From Candidatus Nitrosotalea sinensis (GTDB lineage Archaea > Thermoproteota > Nitrososphaeria > Nitrososphaerales > Nitrosopumilaceae), in NCBI RefSeq assembly GCF_900143675.1, contig NZ_FRFC01000003.1, positions 186,001-250,000 on the forward strand: a DNA stretch of 64,000 nucleotides, written 5' to 3'. Below, in pieces: positions 23,451-33,404 of the stretch. The number at the start of each line of letters is the position of its first letter. Position 1 is the first letter of the stretch. The translations under genes were made by a program, and so were the position numbers. Under the pieces are notes generated by a model. The model saw only the letters and a program-made list of their open reading frames with translations, was not told the DNA's origin and did no database searches.

Positions 23451-25223
23451 ATGAAGGCCAATTCACTTGCCTCCATGATTTCATCACTTAATGCAGTAGC
23501 CATGGGTGAGAGCAAAGCAGACATTGTTCTAAAGAACTGTAAACTAGTAAATGTCTATTCAAGAGAAATTGTACCTGAAATTCATGTAGCAATAAAAAAA
23601 GATAGAATTGCATATGTGGGAAAAGATGCATCGCATACTGCAGGAGAAGGTACTGTAATTATGGATCTACAGGGCAAATATATCGCGCCTGGATTTGTAG
23701 ATCCTCATATACACATAGATCAGTATTTGCTTCCGTCGGAGCTTGCAAAAAAATCACTCCTGTCAGGAACTACCTCTTTGTTTGCAGACCCAATAGACAT
23801 TGTCAGTGTTTGTGGTTTTAGAGGATTCAAAGAATTTGTTAAATTAACCCAAGGATTGCCAATGCGATTCTACCATGTAGTTCCCGGTGGATTACCAGTT
23901 GATAGAAAATTCAGCCACGCAAGAACATTGACAAAAAAAGAAGAACTTGATGGACTAAAAATAGAAAATGTGATAGGCCTTGGAGAAGTATTTTCATGGA
24001 CTAGAGTTACGACCCAAGACCCTAGTACAATTACAAGTATAACTAACATGTTGAAAAATGGCGGAATCATTAATGGTCATACTGCAGGTGCAAGTGACAA
24101 AAAACTAAATGCATACATTGCCTCTGGAATATTTTCTTGTCATGAACCAATCGACTATGACCAAGTCCTGGAAAGACTACGACTTGGAATGTGGGTCATG
24201 ATGAGAGAGGGTTCCATAAGACGTGATCTTGATAAAATTCTGCCTAGTGTATTATCTAATAAAACATACTTGGATAGACTCATGTTCTGCACTGACGGTG
24301 TTACACCAAAGGACATTGTAGAATATGGCCTAATTGATCATTGTGTAAGAAAAGCCATCTCTCTGGGTATGGATCCAATTGATGCTATTACAATTGCTTC
24401 AAAGAACTCCTTTGAATATTATGGAATGGGCAAAGATTTGGGAGCAATTGCTCCAGGTAAATTAGCCGATATTCTTGTGCTAGATGATCTGGAAAGAATA
24501 ATGCCTGACAAAGTCTTTGTTGGAGGAAAATTGGTGGTTGCACACAACCGCGTGGTGACAGACTTGCCAAGAGTTGTTATTCCAAACTGGATGAAAAAAA
24601 CTGTAAAAACTGGAACCAAATTTAAGGAAAAGGACTTTATCATAAAAAGCAAGAACAACTCTGAACAAGTGCTAGTCATAAGACTTGATACTGAAATCAT
24701 AACAAAGATGGATAATGAAGAATTACGAGTACAAGATGGTAATGTTGCATCATCATATGACAAGGATATTTGGAAAGTAGCTGCAATAGATAGAACTTAT
24801 GGAACTGGAAAAAAAACAGTGGCATTTTTGAGAAATCTTGGTGCTGACATAGGAGCATTTGGATGCACTCAGAGTTTCCATGAAAATGACATGATTGTGA
24901 TTGGATCAAATGAAAGTGATATGGCATTTGTTGCAAACAATCTAGTAAAGATGCAGGGAGGTATGTTGGTTGCAAAGGATAACAAAATTCTAAGTAAATT
25001 TTCATTGCCTCTTGCTGGTCTGATTTCTATATCTCCATTTGAAAAAACACTAGATGAATATTCTGACATTGATTCAAAATTGGCAGATAATGGCTGTAAA
25101 TTCAGGAATCCTCACCTGATACCTCTTTTCTTACCCTTTCTTGCATTGCCTGAGATACGAATCTTGTATACAGGTGTGGTTGATGTTAAAAATAGAAAAT
25201 ATCTGAAGATTCTTAACCGATAA
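23451..25223 (+). CDS. Adenine-deaminase-like amidohydrolase
   Basis: A 590-residue protein with the two-part architecture of Ade: a metal-binding TIM barrel plus a C-terminal domain ending in ALPEIRILYTGVVDV. Metal ligands H86 and H88 are in DPHIHID, and GLGEVFSW and NGHTAGA resemble Ade landmarks. Two canonical positions differ: Ade usually reads HIES where this has HIDQ, and SDDRHP-type residues are replaced by CTDGVTP. It may deaminate adenine or a related base, or act on something else. It is divergent from L44e with a 67-base gap. Confidence 0.75.
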   Translation: MKANSLASMISSLNAVAMGESKADIVLKNCKLVNVYSREIVPEIHVAIKKDRIAYVGKDASHTAGEGTVIMDLQGKYIAPGFVDPHIHIDQYLLPSELAKKSLLSGTTSLFADPIDIVSVCGFRGFKEFVKLTQGLPMRFYHVVPGGLPVDRKFSHARTLTKKEELDGLKIENVIGLGEVFSWTRVTTQDPSTITSITNMLKNGGIINGHTAGASDKKLNAYIASGIFSCHEPIDYDQVLERLRLGMWVMMREGSIRRDLDKILPSVLSNKTYLDRLMFCTDGVTPKDIVEYGLIDHCVRKAISLGMDPIDAITIASKNSFEYYGMGKDLGAIAPGKLADILVLDDLERIMPDKVFVGGKLVVAHNRVVTDLPRVVIPNWMKKTVKTGTKFKEKDFIIKSKNNSEQVLVIRLDTEIITKMDNEELRVQDGNVASSYDKDIWKVAAIDRTYGTGKKTVAFLRNLGADIGAFGCTQSFHENDMIVIGSNESDMAFVANNLVKMQGGMLVAKDNKILSKFSLPLAGLISISPFEKTLDEYSDIDSKLADNGCKFRNPHLIPLFLPFLALPEIRILYTGVVDVKNRKYLKILNR

Positions 25224-25267
25224 GGTATTAAAAGGGGCAATTAATTACACGAAATAAGGGATTAATT

Positions 25268-26890
25268 TTGGCGTCTATTCAACAAACACCACAAGGACCA
25301 GTACTAGTGTTAAAAGAAAGTGCATTGCAGCAAAAGGGAAGAGATGCACAAAAGAATAACATTGCTGCAGCAAAGCTAGTTGCAGAACTTGTAAGGACAA
25401 GTCTTGGTCCACGAGGAATGGACAAGATGCTTGTTGATTCACTAGGTGATGTTACGATTACAAATGATGGTGCTACGATACTAAAAGAAATTGATGTTCA
25501 ACATCCTGCTGCAAAAATGATGGTTGAGATTTCAAAGACTGTTGATAATGAAGTAGGCGATGGTACTACATCTTCTGTAGTATTTGGTGGATCATTGTTG
25601 GCAAAAGCTGAAGAGCTTCTGGAAAAGGATGTTCATGCAACGGTAATAATTGAAGGATATCAAGCAGCTGCAGAAAAAGCTCTTTTACTTCTTACAGAAA
25701 TGGCCAAACAAGTTAGTCCAAATGAAAAAGAAATTTTGCTCAAGATTGCAAAAACCAGCATGCAATCAAAACTTATCTCAGAAGATAGTGATCTATTATC
25801 AAAACTTGTAGTTGACTCTATATTGCAAGTTGTAGAAAAAGAAACAGAAGGACACAAGGTAGACCTTGACAACATCAAGGTAGAAAAGAAAGCAGGCGGA
25901 TCTATTAGAAATACTCAATTTATCAAAGGTATAGTACTTGACAAAGAGGTCGTACACAGTGGCATGCCAACTAAGATTGAAAAGGCAAAGATTGCTCTAC
26001 TAAACTCTGCACTAGAGATTGAAAAGACAGAGATGAGTGCAGAAATAAGAATCAGTGATCCTACTCAAATGCAAATGTTCCTTGAAGAAGAAAATAGAAT
26101 GCTAAAGTCAATGGTAGACAAGATTCATCAAATTGGTGCAAATGTGCTTGTATGCCAAAAAGGTATTGATGACATCGCACAACACTATTTGGCTAAACAA
26201 GGAATACTTGCAGTTCGAAGAGTAAAAGAAAGTGATATGACAAAACTTTCCAAGGCAACGGGAGGAAGAATAAGCAGCAATATTGATGACATGACTGCAA
26301 AAGACCTTGGCGCCGCAGAACTTGTAGAACAAAGAAAAGTAGAGACAGACAAATGGGTATTCATTGAAGGTTGTAAGAATCCGAAAGCTATTACATTATT
26401 GCTAAGGGGAGGCTCCCAAAGAGTTGTTGATGAGGTTGATAGATCCATGCACGACTCATTGATGGTTGTAAAGGATGTCATTGAAAAACCAGCAGTAGTA
26501 GCTGGTGGTGGTGCTCCTGAAGAATTCCTTGCTTCAAACCTAAAGGAATGGGCAGATAAATTTGAGGGAAGAGAACAACTTGCAATTAAAAAATATGCGG
26601 AGGCACTTGAGGTTATTCCATTGACAATTGCAGAAAATGCAGGAATGGATCCAATCAATACTATGGTTACAATCCGTGCCAAACATAGTCAAGGAAAGAA
26701 ATGGACAGGTATAGATGCAAGAAATACTAGAGTTGCAGACATGTTTTCAATTGATATCATCGAACCAGTTGCAGTAAAAGAGCAGATAATAAAATCTGCA
26801 ACAGAGGCAGCATGTATGATACTCCGAATTGATGATGTCATTGCTTCATCTGGAGCCAAGGGCGGACGTGGTCCTCCACCAATGGGCTAA
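25268..26890 (+). CDS. thsA: Thermosome subunit (group II chaperonin)
   Basis: ATP-driven folding chamber subunit. At 540 residues the length is typical. The ATP site is visible in [16 protein letters not shown] near residue 46, TNDGATIL near 64 and GDGTTSSVV near 98; the GGGAPE motif lies near 416. The C-terminus ends GGRGPPPMG rather than a GGM repeat. The start is TTG, supported by the conserved N-terminal segment (residues 6-18). A TATA-like gtattaaaagg lies about 38 bases upstream. Confidence 0.95.
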   Translation: MASIQQTPQGPVLVLKESALQQKGRDAQKNNIAAAKLVAELVRTSLGPRGMDKMLVDSLGDVTITNDGATILKEIDVQHPAAKMMVEISKTVDNEVGDGTTSSVVFGGSLLAKAEELLEKDVHATVIIEGYQAAAEKALLLLTEMAKQVSPNEKEILLKIAKTSMQSKLISEDSDLLSKLVVDSILQVVEKETEGHKVDLDNIKVEKKAGGSIRNTQFIKGIVLDKEVVHSGMPTKIEKAKIALLNSALEIEKTEMSAEIRISDPTQMQMFLEEENRMLKSMVDKIHQIGANVLVCQKGIDDIAQHYLAKQGILAVRRVKESDMTKLSKATGGRISSNIDDMTAKDLGAAELVEQRKVETDKWVFIEGCKNPKAITLLLRGGSQRVVDEVDRSMHDSLMVVKDVIEKPAVVAGGGAPEEFLASNLKEWADKFEGREQLAIKKYAEALEVIPLTIAENAGMDPINTMVTIRAKHSQGKKWTGIDARNTRVADMFSIDIIEPVAVKEQIIKSATEAACMILRIDDVIASSGAKGGRGPPPMG

Positions 26891-26898
26891 ATCTCTTC

Positions 26899-27912
26899 AT
26901 GTTTGAAGAACTACAAAATCTAAAACAAGTTCATCCTGTTGTTGTTCTAAATGATTTTTTCTTGGATAGAATAATCAGGATAAAAAATCCTGATCTACTC
27001 TACAAACAAGTTTTGGAAAAAAGTAATCTTGGTGGAAGCATTCGTGGAATACCGCAAACAGATCTAAAAGGAGGGAATGCAACAAATGTGGCGTATGCTC
27101 TTGCAAGACTTGGTTGTCCAGTATCACTAATCACAATTGCAGACAAGACAGGACAAAATATCATCAAAGAAAGTTTTTCACAATTTGATACTGCATCTCT
27201 TTTTGTACTTGAGGGAAGACCAGGACGCACAACATCCCTTGAGCTTGATAATGGTAAAGATATTGCAAATGTAATGATCTCTGATCTTGGAGACAATGAA
27301 AACTTTGGACCTGAAAAACTCGGACAAAAAGAACAAGATGAAATTACGAATGCATCTGCAGTGATTGTAACAAATTGGGCAAGCAACAAAAAAGGAACTG
27401 ATCTTTCAGAATTTGTATTTTCCAAGTCTGTTTCTGCACTTCATTTTCTGGATCCTGCCGATATTCAAACAAGAGCAAAGGAGTTTGCAAGTGCATTGCC
27501 AAGACTCTCAACTTATTTGGATTCTCTATGTCTAAATGAGAATGAATGCAATATCCTCCTACAGCAGTCTGGTCTTGGCATGGTCTCAGGAGAAGAAAAG
27601 ACAAAAAGACTTATACAAAAACTTGCCAAGTCTTACTCTGTATCAATAGATCTTCACACCACAAATGGATCATACTGGTCAGATGGGGATCATGTAGAGT
27701 TTGCTACCTCTTTTCTGGTAGAGCCAAAATTTGTTACTGGTGCAGGAGATGTATGGGATGCTGCAAACATTGCTGGGTATCTTGTAGGACTTGATGCTTG
27801 TACAAGGCTCCAATTTGCAAATGGGGCTGCCTCGTTATATGTAAGAAATCCCCTTGGTATTCCACCTACAATTGATCAAATTTTGTCGCTTGTTAGTTCT
27901 AATCCCTGTTAA
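26899..27912 (+). CDS. PfkB-family sugar/nucleoside kinase
   Basis: A 337-residue ribokinase-fold protein. The sugar-side GGNATNVAYALARLG lies near residue 58 and the catalytic anion-hole motif TGAGDVWDAANIAG near 281. The substrate is not evident: archaeal members phosphorylate nucleosides, fructose derivatives or others. It follows the thermosome by 8 bases. Confidence 0.82.
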   Translation: MFEELQNLKQVHPVVVLNDFFLDRIIRIKNPDLLYKQVLEKSNLGGSIRGIPQTDLKGGNATNVAYALARLGCPVSLITIADKTGQNIIKESFSQFDTASLFVLEGRPGRTTSLELDNGKDIANVMISDLGDNENFGPEKLGQKEQDEITNASAVIVTNWASNKKGTDLSEFVFSKSVSALHFLDPADIQTRAKEFASALPRLSTYLDSLCLNENECNILLQQSGLGMVSGEEKTKRLIQKLAKSYSVSIDLHTTNGSYWSDGDHVEFATSFLVEPKFVTGAGDVWDAANIAGYLVGLDACTRLQFANGAASLYVRNPLGIPPTIDQILSLVSSNPC

Positions 27913-27995
27913 GTCCATTTATTTGCAAAATTGATGAAATTATCATGTCAAATCGTAAATTTAGATCAAAAAACTGATCAGACCAATACTACAAA

Positions 27996-29441
27996 TTGAG
28001 AGAAAGGTTTTTTAATAATCTAAAATTTAGGACTCACAAGTTGAATTACAAATTTTTTGTTGCTATACTAGCAGCAATGATCTTTTCTGCAGTGGTACCA
28101 ACAATGTCTGCACATGCTCAAACTAGTGCAGGTGACCTTGGTGCACAACAGTATCTACAACAATGTATTCAGCAATTCCAAGGTACCGATCACATTTACT
28201 GTTCTAAATTCTATACCACAGATGTTGCTAGATCTGGCACATTGAACCAATACTTTTTGCAGGGTTCTCTTGCAAATAGCATTGTAGTATATGAAAATAC
28301 AAAAGTTACACTTTCCGGTCTAAAATCAACAACTCCTGATGCAGGTAAAAAGTTAACCTATCAATGGGGCCAAGTCTCAGGAGACAAGATAACATTTACC
28401 CCAAGTTCTACTGAACCTGTAATATCCTTCATCGCACCATCAGTTCCAGCAAATCAAGTCAAGTCACTAAAGATATCATTAACAGTTGATGATGGGTATA
28501 AACTAGAAGATTCCACAACCTTTGATGTCATAGTATTACACGTAAATCATCCACCGGTTGTTACAGTAAACCCAGACCAGGTTGTCGATGAGGGAACAGT
28601 AGTTTCACTCAAAGGTACTGCAACAGACCCAGACAATGATCCGTTAACCTTATCATGGGGACAATATTCTGGTACCGCAGTACAGTTATCCTCTACCACA
28701 ACAACTGATACATCATTTGTTGCACCAGCGGTAACACCTGGCCAGACTTCAGTTTTGTTATTCGTATTTACTGCAGATGATGGACATGGAGGCAAATCTG
28801 CTGCCATGACCAAAGTCACCGTCAAGAGCACCCACCAAGATCCAACCGTGGCATGCCAAGACGCTTCTGTATATGCTAACTCACTAGTGAGATTACCAGT
28901 ATCAGTCGCTAACCCAAGTGGTGACACAATATCATACTATTGGAGACAAATATCTGGAGAACCAGTAAAATTGTCTTCTAGCACTGACATGAGTCCATCA
29001 TTTGTAGCACCTACTCCAGTTGGTTCAAGCAGCACATTGAGATTTACACTAGATGTATCTGACAACATGGTAGATATCCCATCATGCTCTGTAACTATCA
29101 AGGTAAGCAACTTGCCAGCAACCGGACAACCACCAGTTGCTAATGCAGGTCCAGACCAAGTAGTTTCACCAAACAGTAGAGTTGTGTTGGATGGAAGCGC
29201 CAGTACTGGTGACAACATCACATACAAGTGGGAACAGACAAGCGGTGACCCAGTTACTCTGATACTCAGAGGTACTGCACACCCAGCATTCTACTCGCCA
29301 GCAGTTGACTATGGTCAACAGAAGGTGTTAGAATTCAAGCTCACTGTAACCAACCAATATGGTTCAAGCAGCAGCACAGTCAAAGTAACAGTGATTCAGG
29401 ACCAGAATCCACCAACTGCAAGAATTACAGTGGTGCCCTAG
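27996..29441 (+). CDS. Secreted protein with four Ig-like (PKD/REJ-type) domains
   Basis: A signal peptide is visible: basic start, then FFVAILAAMIFSAVVPTMSAHA. After a ~50-residue N-terminal part come four tandem beta-domains of ~90 residues. Each carries a W-x-Q-x-SG-x2-(V/I)-x-(L/F) strand and an F-x-(A/S)P strand; the last contains PPVANAGPDQVV, a PKD/K319L-like signature. No transmembrane tail is seen, and no catalytic residues. Likely a cell-surface or extracellular adhesion or binding protein. The start is TTG at 27996, with another TTG 45 bases on. Confidence 0.8.
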   Translation: MRERFFNNLKFRTHKLNYKFFVAILAAMIFSAVVPTMSAHAQTSAGDLGAQQYLQQCIQQFQGTDHIYCSKFYTTDVARSGTLNQYFLQGSLANSIVVYENTKVTLSGLKSTTPDAGKKLTYQWGQVSGDKITFTPSSTEPVISFIAPSVPANQVKSLKISLTVDDGYKLEDSTTFDVIVLHVNHPPVVTVNPDQVVDEGTVVSLKGTATDPDNDPLTLSWGQYSGTAVQLSSTTTTDTSFVAPAVTPGQTSVLLFVFTADDGHGGKSAAMTKVTVKSTHQDPTVACQDASVYANSLVRLPVSVANPSGDTISYYWRQISGEPVKLSSSTDMSPSFVAPTPVGSSSTLRFTLDVSDNMVDIPSCSVTIKVSNLPATGQPPVANAGPDQVVSPNSRVVLDGSASTGDNITYKWEQTSGDPVTLILRGTAHPAFYSPAVDYGQQKVLEFKLTVTNQYGSSSSTVKVTVIQDQNPPTARITVVP

Positions 29442-29480
29442 TCACTTTTCTTGTAATTTTCCTTTAAAATACAAAATTTT

Positions 29481-29490
29481 ACTTTAAAGT
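29481..29490. repeat. 10-base palindrome ACTTTAAAGT
   Basis: Perfect palindrome in the convergent 101-base gap between the PKD protein and guaA. Related CTTTAAA stretches flank it at 29462 and 29519. It may take part in termination; no promoter is expected here because both genes end at this gap. Confidence 0.3.
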
Positions 29491-29542
29491 AACTTATCTT
29501 TATTCTAGTCATATCTTTCTTTAAAGGGTGTTAATGGACTTT

Positions 29543-31066
29543 TTATTGTGGTTCTATTGTAGCAGGCGGCTTGCTTGAAATTACATAGCTAACCCAGGCC
29601 ACATCTTCTACCTCATTTGTAATCCTGTTACTTATTCTCTCTAAAATTTCAGAGGGAAGCCTTGTCCAATCTGCAGTCATGGCATCAATTGAATCCACTA
29701 CCCTTACAAGTACAACATGTCCATATTTTCTTTCATCTCCCACTACTCCTACTGCTCTGTCATCGCCAACTGCAGCATAGGCTTGCCATACTTTGTCGTA
29801 CCAGCCTGATACAACAAGTTCGTTCTCCACAATCTTGCTTGCTTGTTTTGCAATCTGAAGCTTCTCTGGAGTAAGTTCACCCATTACTCTTACTGCAAGC
29901 CCGGGTCCTGGAAATGGGTGGCGGTATAGTAACTTGTCTGGTACTCCTAATATCTTGCCTACTCTCCTTACCTCGTCTTTGTAGAGGAATCTGAGAGGTT
30001 CTAGAACCTGTAGGTGTAGCCATGATGGAAGTCCACCTACATTATGATGAGTCTTTATTACTGCTGCAGGGCCTTTTGATACACCACTTTCTATGACATC
30101 AGGATACAAAGTTCCTTGGGCAAGCCACTTGAAGGGACCATTTTTCTCCGCAAATTCTGTAAATACCTTGACAAATTCTTCTCCTACGATCTTTCGTTTT
30201 TGTTCAGGATCAGTTACTCCCTTTAATCTTGAAAGAAATCTGTCTTTTGCATTTATCATTGTAAAGTTCATTCCAAAATTATTCTCAAACATATTATTTA
30301 CCTCCATTTCCTCATCAAGTCGCAAAAGCCCATTGTCTACAAAGACACACTTGAGCTTGTCCCCGATTGCTTTTTGAATTAGTACTGCAGCTACTGTGGA
30401 ATCAACACCTCCACTAATACCACACAAAACGTTGCCATCAATTTTTGAAATCTCAGATATTGTATTCTCTATAAAGTTCTCTAATGTCCAGTCCTGTTTT
30501 GCTTTGCATATGTTTAATACAAAATTTTTGAGCACTTGGACTCCATTTTCTGTATGTATTACCTCTGGATGAAATTGTATTCCATATACCATTTTTTGCT
30601 TGTTTGCAATCGCAGCTGCAAAAGAATTCTCAGTATGTCCTATGACATTAAATCCTTCAGGTAAACTTTCTGCTGCATCACCATGGCTCATCCATGCTCT
30701 TGTAGATTTACCCATCCCTGAAAGCAAGTCAGAGTCATTGTCTATGCTTAATACCGATGAACCATATTCCTTGTGAGCTCGCCTTACTTTTCCGCCAAAC
30801 TTGTTTACGATCAACTGATGACCATAACATATGCCAAGCACTGGAAGGCCTATCTCAAATATTCCACTTGATGGTTGTGGCGAATCTTTGTTGTAAACAC
30901 TTGCAGGACCTCCACTAAAGACGATTCCTTTTGGATTCATCTTTTTTAATTCTTCAAGTGATATGTCATATGGAACAAGTTCTGAATAAACTGAAAACTC
31001 TCTGATTCTTCTACAAATCAGATGGCTATATTGCGAACCAAAATCTAGAACAATAATTTTGTCCAT
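29543..31066 (-). CDS. guaA: GMP synthase (glutamine-hydrolysing)
   Basis: Converts XMP to GMP. One chain of 507 residues contains both halves. The glutaminase has C80 in GICYG and the FHPE His-Glu pair near residue 172. The synthetase has the PP-loop GISGGVDST near 221 and the C-terminal dimerisation domain. The ATG at 31066 gives the usual MDKIIVLDFGSQY N-terminus. A coiled-coil protein ends four bases upstream, so the two genes share a transcript. IMPDH (guaB), the preceding enzyme, is 2.3 kb away. Confidence 0.95.
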   Translation of the reverse strand: MDKIIVLDFGSQYSHLICRRIREFSVYSELVPYDISLEELKKMNPKGIVFSGGPASVYNKDSPQPSSGIFEIGLPVLGICYGHQLIVNKFGGKVRRAHKEYGSSVLSIDNDSDLLSGMGKSTRAWMSHGDAAESLPEGFNVIGHTENSFAAAIANKQKMVYGIQFHPEVIHTENGVQVLKNFVLNICKAKQDWTLENFIENTISEISKIDGNVLCGISGGVDSTVAAVLIQKAIGDKLKCVFVDNGLLRLDEEMEVNNMFENNFGMNFTMINAKDRFLSRLKGVTDPEQKRKIVGEEFVKVFTEFAEKNGPFKWLAQGTLYPDVIESGVSKGPAAVIKTHHNVGGLPSWLHLQVLEPLRFLYKDEVRRVGKILGVPDKLLYRHPFPGPGLAVRVMGELTPEKLQIAKQASKIVENELVVSGWYDKVWQAYAAVGDDRAVGVVGDERKYGHVVLVRVVDSIDAMTADWTRLPSEILERISNRITNEVEDVAWVSYVISSKPPATIEPQ

Positions 31067-31070
31067 CGTA

Positions 31071-31622
31071 TCACTTTTGAGAATTCTCAAGCATTCTGGA
31101 AAATGACCATGTTACTGTATTTATTATCTCGCTGACTCTTTCTTTTTGCCTATAATTTTTGATGAGTATCTCCCTTATTTTACCGCCATCCTTGTTTACA
31201 AGACATGATATCATAGTATTTTGTGGAATTTTGCCATTTTGGGCATCAAGCCTATCTTGATTCTCCATACCTCCTATGATTCTTCCAAGAAAGAATGACT
31301 TGAAGGGATTTGTCTCCACATCTAATGTTATATCTTCTGATGGAATGATTACCATTTCATCTGACGTTACATGTGCATTTGCCAAGATTCTATCTTGGGA
31401 TTTGATTGGAATTACCGAAGATTCTTGTTTTGATTGTGTAACTGGCTTGTTTGATGATGATACCAACGAAGACGCCTTGCTAAAGCTTGATTGTTTTACG
31501 ATAGAATCAAGAATCCTGATATTTTGTCTAAACTTGTCTATCTCTTTTTCTCTTTTTTCAATCTCTTCTGAGATCCACTCTCTTAACTCTAAAATGTCAC
31601 GGAGATGTTCTTCAGAATCCAT
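31071..31622 (-). CDS. Coiled-coil protein of unknown function, linked to guaA
   Basis: A 183-residue protein starting MDSEEHLRDI. The first ~45 residues form a charged heptad-rich helix (ELREWISEEIEKREKEID), followed by a Ser/Lys-rich linker and a folded C-terminal part from about residue 80 (VTSDEMVIIPSED, then FFLGRIIGGMENQD). The tail contains KIREILIKNYRQKERVSEI. I do not recognise the family. The frame extends upstream, but the ATG at 31622 is the first with a natural start. It is co-transcribed with guaA. Confidence 0.6.
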   Translation of the reverse strand: MDSEEHLRDILELREWISEEIEKREKEIDKFRQNIRILDSIVKQSSFSKASSLVSSSNKPVTQSKQESSVIPIKSQDRILANAHVTSDEMVIIPSEDITLDVETNPFKSFFLGRIIGGMENQDRLDAQNGKIPQNTMISCLVNKDGGKIREILIKNYRQKERVSEIINTVTWSFSRMLENSQK

Positions 31623-31738
31623 GTTTTTCCTATTGTAAAATGGATAATAAATATTAAAACAAGCTGAAAGTTGGTTCAAGCATTGTTCTTGATGCATGGT
31701 TATTCTTAATTAGAAACTAGAATGAGAATTTCATTATT

Positions 31739-32473
31739 TTACGATATGATTCTTCGAAGATCGGAAATTCTCATATTTTCAAATCCCTTGATTGGGTAGG
31801 TTGTGGTATACAATTTTGCGTTGGTATTTGAGGCAAGCCACTCCAATAGAGATTTTGCTTTTTCAAGTTTTCTTATCTTTGTAGACCTGTCTGAAACAAC
31901 TTGCTTTGAGTATCTCCCTATCTTGGTCCCAAAATCCATCCCAATTAGAATGATTTTCTTTGCACCAAAATGTTCTGCAAGAAAAACACATCTGTCTCCG
32001 TCAGTAAAACCTCCAAAATTCTTTACCATTCCAACTTGTTTGTCTTCTGTAGTTCCAATACAATTTTGAAACAATGTAGAATATGGAAGTCTTGGTATGT
32101 TGTCTCCATGTGCATGTACTACCATGATTGATCCTAATTCTGAAGCTTTCCTAAGAGAATCAATGTCACCATCAAGATCAGTTACTATGATATCTGGAAC
32201 TATGTCATGCTCAAGTAATGCCTGGGCAGAACCGTCTGCAACAATCTTTGTTATATTTTTGAATTTTTTGATATGTGATATTGCAGAATCAAGAGATGGT
32301 CCTGCGCCTATGACAAAAACAGCCTTACCGCTGATCTTTTTTCTAATACTGTATGGTTGTGATTTCTTTTCAAGCAACCAGTCAAGTACATTGGCGGCTT
32401 GTATCTCTTTTATTCTATCATAATGAAATTCTTTTAAAATTTCTAAATACTTTTCATGCCATCCTTTAATCAT
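31739..32473 (-). CDS. mptE: MptE-like 6-hydroxymethyl-7,8-dihydropterin pyrophosphokinase
   Basis: Archaeal replacement for FolK (DUF115 fold). The 244-residue protein has FVIGAGPSLDSAI near residue 57, VADGSAQALLEHDI near 84, TDLDGD near 104, then HGDN and GFTDGDRCVFLAEHFGAKKIILIGMD toward the C-terminus. The ATG at 32473 (MIKGWHEKYLEIL) fits the family; an ATG at 32500 is possible. It diverges from dihydropteroate synthase, which uses its product, across only 34 bases. Confidence 0.85.
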   Translation of the reverse strand: MIKGWHEKYLEILKEFHYDRIKEIQAANVLDWLLEKKSQPYSIRKKISGKAVFVIGAGPSLDSAISHIKKFKNITKIVADGSAQALLEHDIVPDIIVTDLDGDIDSLRKASELGSIMVVHAHGDNIPRLPYSTLFQNCIGTTEDKQVGMVKNFGGFTDGDRCVFLAEHFGAKKIILIGMDFGTKIGRYSKQVVSDRSTKIRKLEKAKSLLEWLASNTNAKLYTTTYPIKGFENMRISDLRRIIS

Positions 32474-32507
32474 AAGTCTAAATGATCCTGGGTTAATCAT
32501 AAACCAT

Positions 32508-33374
32508 ATGCATAATCTTGCCAGTGTCAAAGTAGGAGGCTCCAATCCTGTAAGGATAATGGGCATTATCAACACCAGTCCAGAGTCATTTTATAAAAAA
32601 TCGATATTTACAGAAAAAAGAATTATCTCAAAAACTGCCAAATCAATGGAAGAAGATGGTGCAGATTTTATCGATGTTGGCGGTATGTCCACTGCGCCAT
32701 ATATCAGGACCTTAATCTCGGAGGAAAAAGAGATTGGAAGAGTCACAAATGCGATTGAAGCGATACAAAAGGTTTCACGATTGCCAATCTCCATTGATAC
32801 CTGTAGAGCAGCTGTGGCAAAAGCTGCACTTGACCTAGGTGTTGAGATAGTAAATGATGTCTCTGGATTGAAATATGATGAAAAAATGATTCATGTGTTG
32901 GAAGAATATACTCCATCAGTAATTTTATGTGCATTTGGAGAACAACCTATCAGAGGAAATCATATCATCCAAACACAAAAGTTGATTGATCAAAGTGTCA
33001 AAATCGCATTAAGGTCTGGGGTTTCAAAAAGAAATATTGTGGTAGATCCTGCAATTGGGTTTTTTAGAAAAAAGGCACAAGGTGTATTATTTACCAGGAT
33101 AAGTTCTGATTGGTTACAAAGAGATCTTGTAATTTTAAACAATTTGAATATTGTAAGAGGAAAATATCCAATTCTTGTCTCTGTCTCACGTAAATCCTTC
33201 TTGGGAGAACTTCTAAGTGAACCTGATCCACAAAAGCGACTCTATGGTTCCTTGGCCGCAGAAACTTTTGCTGTTTTGCATGGTGCTGATATAATACGCA
33301 CACACCATGTCAAGGCTACATCTGATGCAACAAAGATCGCATCAGATCTAAAAAATATCAAGAAAGGCTTATAA
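32508..33374 (+). CDS. folP: Dihydropteroate synthase
   Basis: Joins 6-hydroxymethyl-dihydropterin pyrophosphate with p-aminobenzoate (or a related arylamine). The 288-residue TIM barrel has MGIINTSPESFY near residue 18, DGADFIDVGG near 49, and PISIDTCRA near 93. VNDVSG lies near 116, DPAIGF near 182 and the SRKSF loop near 226. It may act in folate or tetrahydromethanopterin synthesis; the MptE neighbour supports a pterin cofactor either way. IMPDH follows 30 bases downstream. Confidence 0.92.
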   Translation: MHNLASVKVGGSNPVRIMGIINTSPESFYKKSIFTEKRIISKTAKSMEEDGADFIDVGGMSTAPYIRTLISEEKEIGRVTNAIEAIQKVSRLPISIDTCRAAVAKAALDLGVEIVNDVSGLKYDEKMIHVLEEYTPSVILCAFGEQPIRGNHIIQTQKLIDQSVKIALRSGVSKRNIVVDPAIGFFRKKAQGVLFTRISSDWLQRDLVILNNLNIVRGKYPILVSVSRKSFLGELLSEPDPQKRLYGSLAAETFAVLHGADIIRTHHVKATSDATKIASDLKNIKKGL

Positions 33375-33404
33375 CAGATTTTCATACAATTCAAGAAGGT
33401 TTCA

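Noticed and set aside
26185-26682. 165-codon minus-strand frame inside the thermosome gene
   Set aside because: Composition is that of an antisense shadow; the thermosome is certain.
28547-29227. Long minus-strand open frames opposite the PKD-repeat protein
   Set aside because: They mirror the repetitive Ser/Thr/Pro-rich coding of the plus strand and show no family features.
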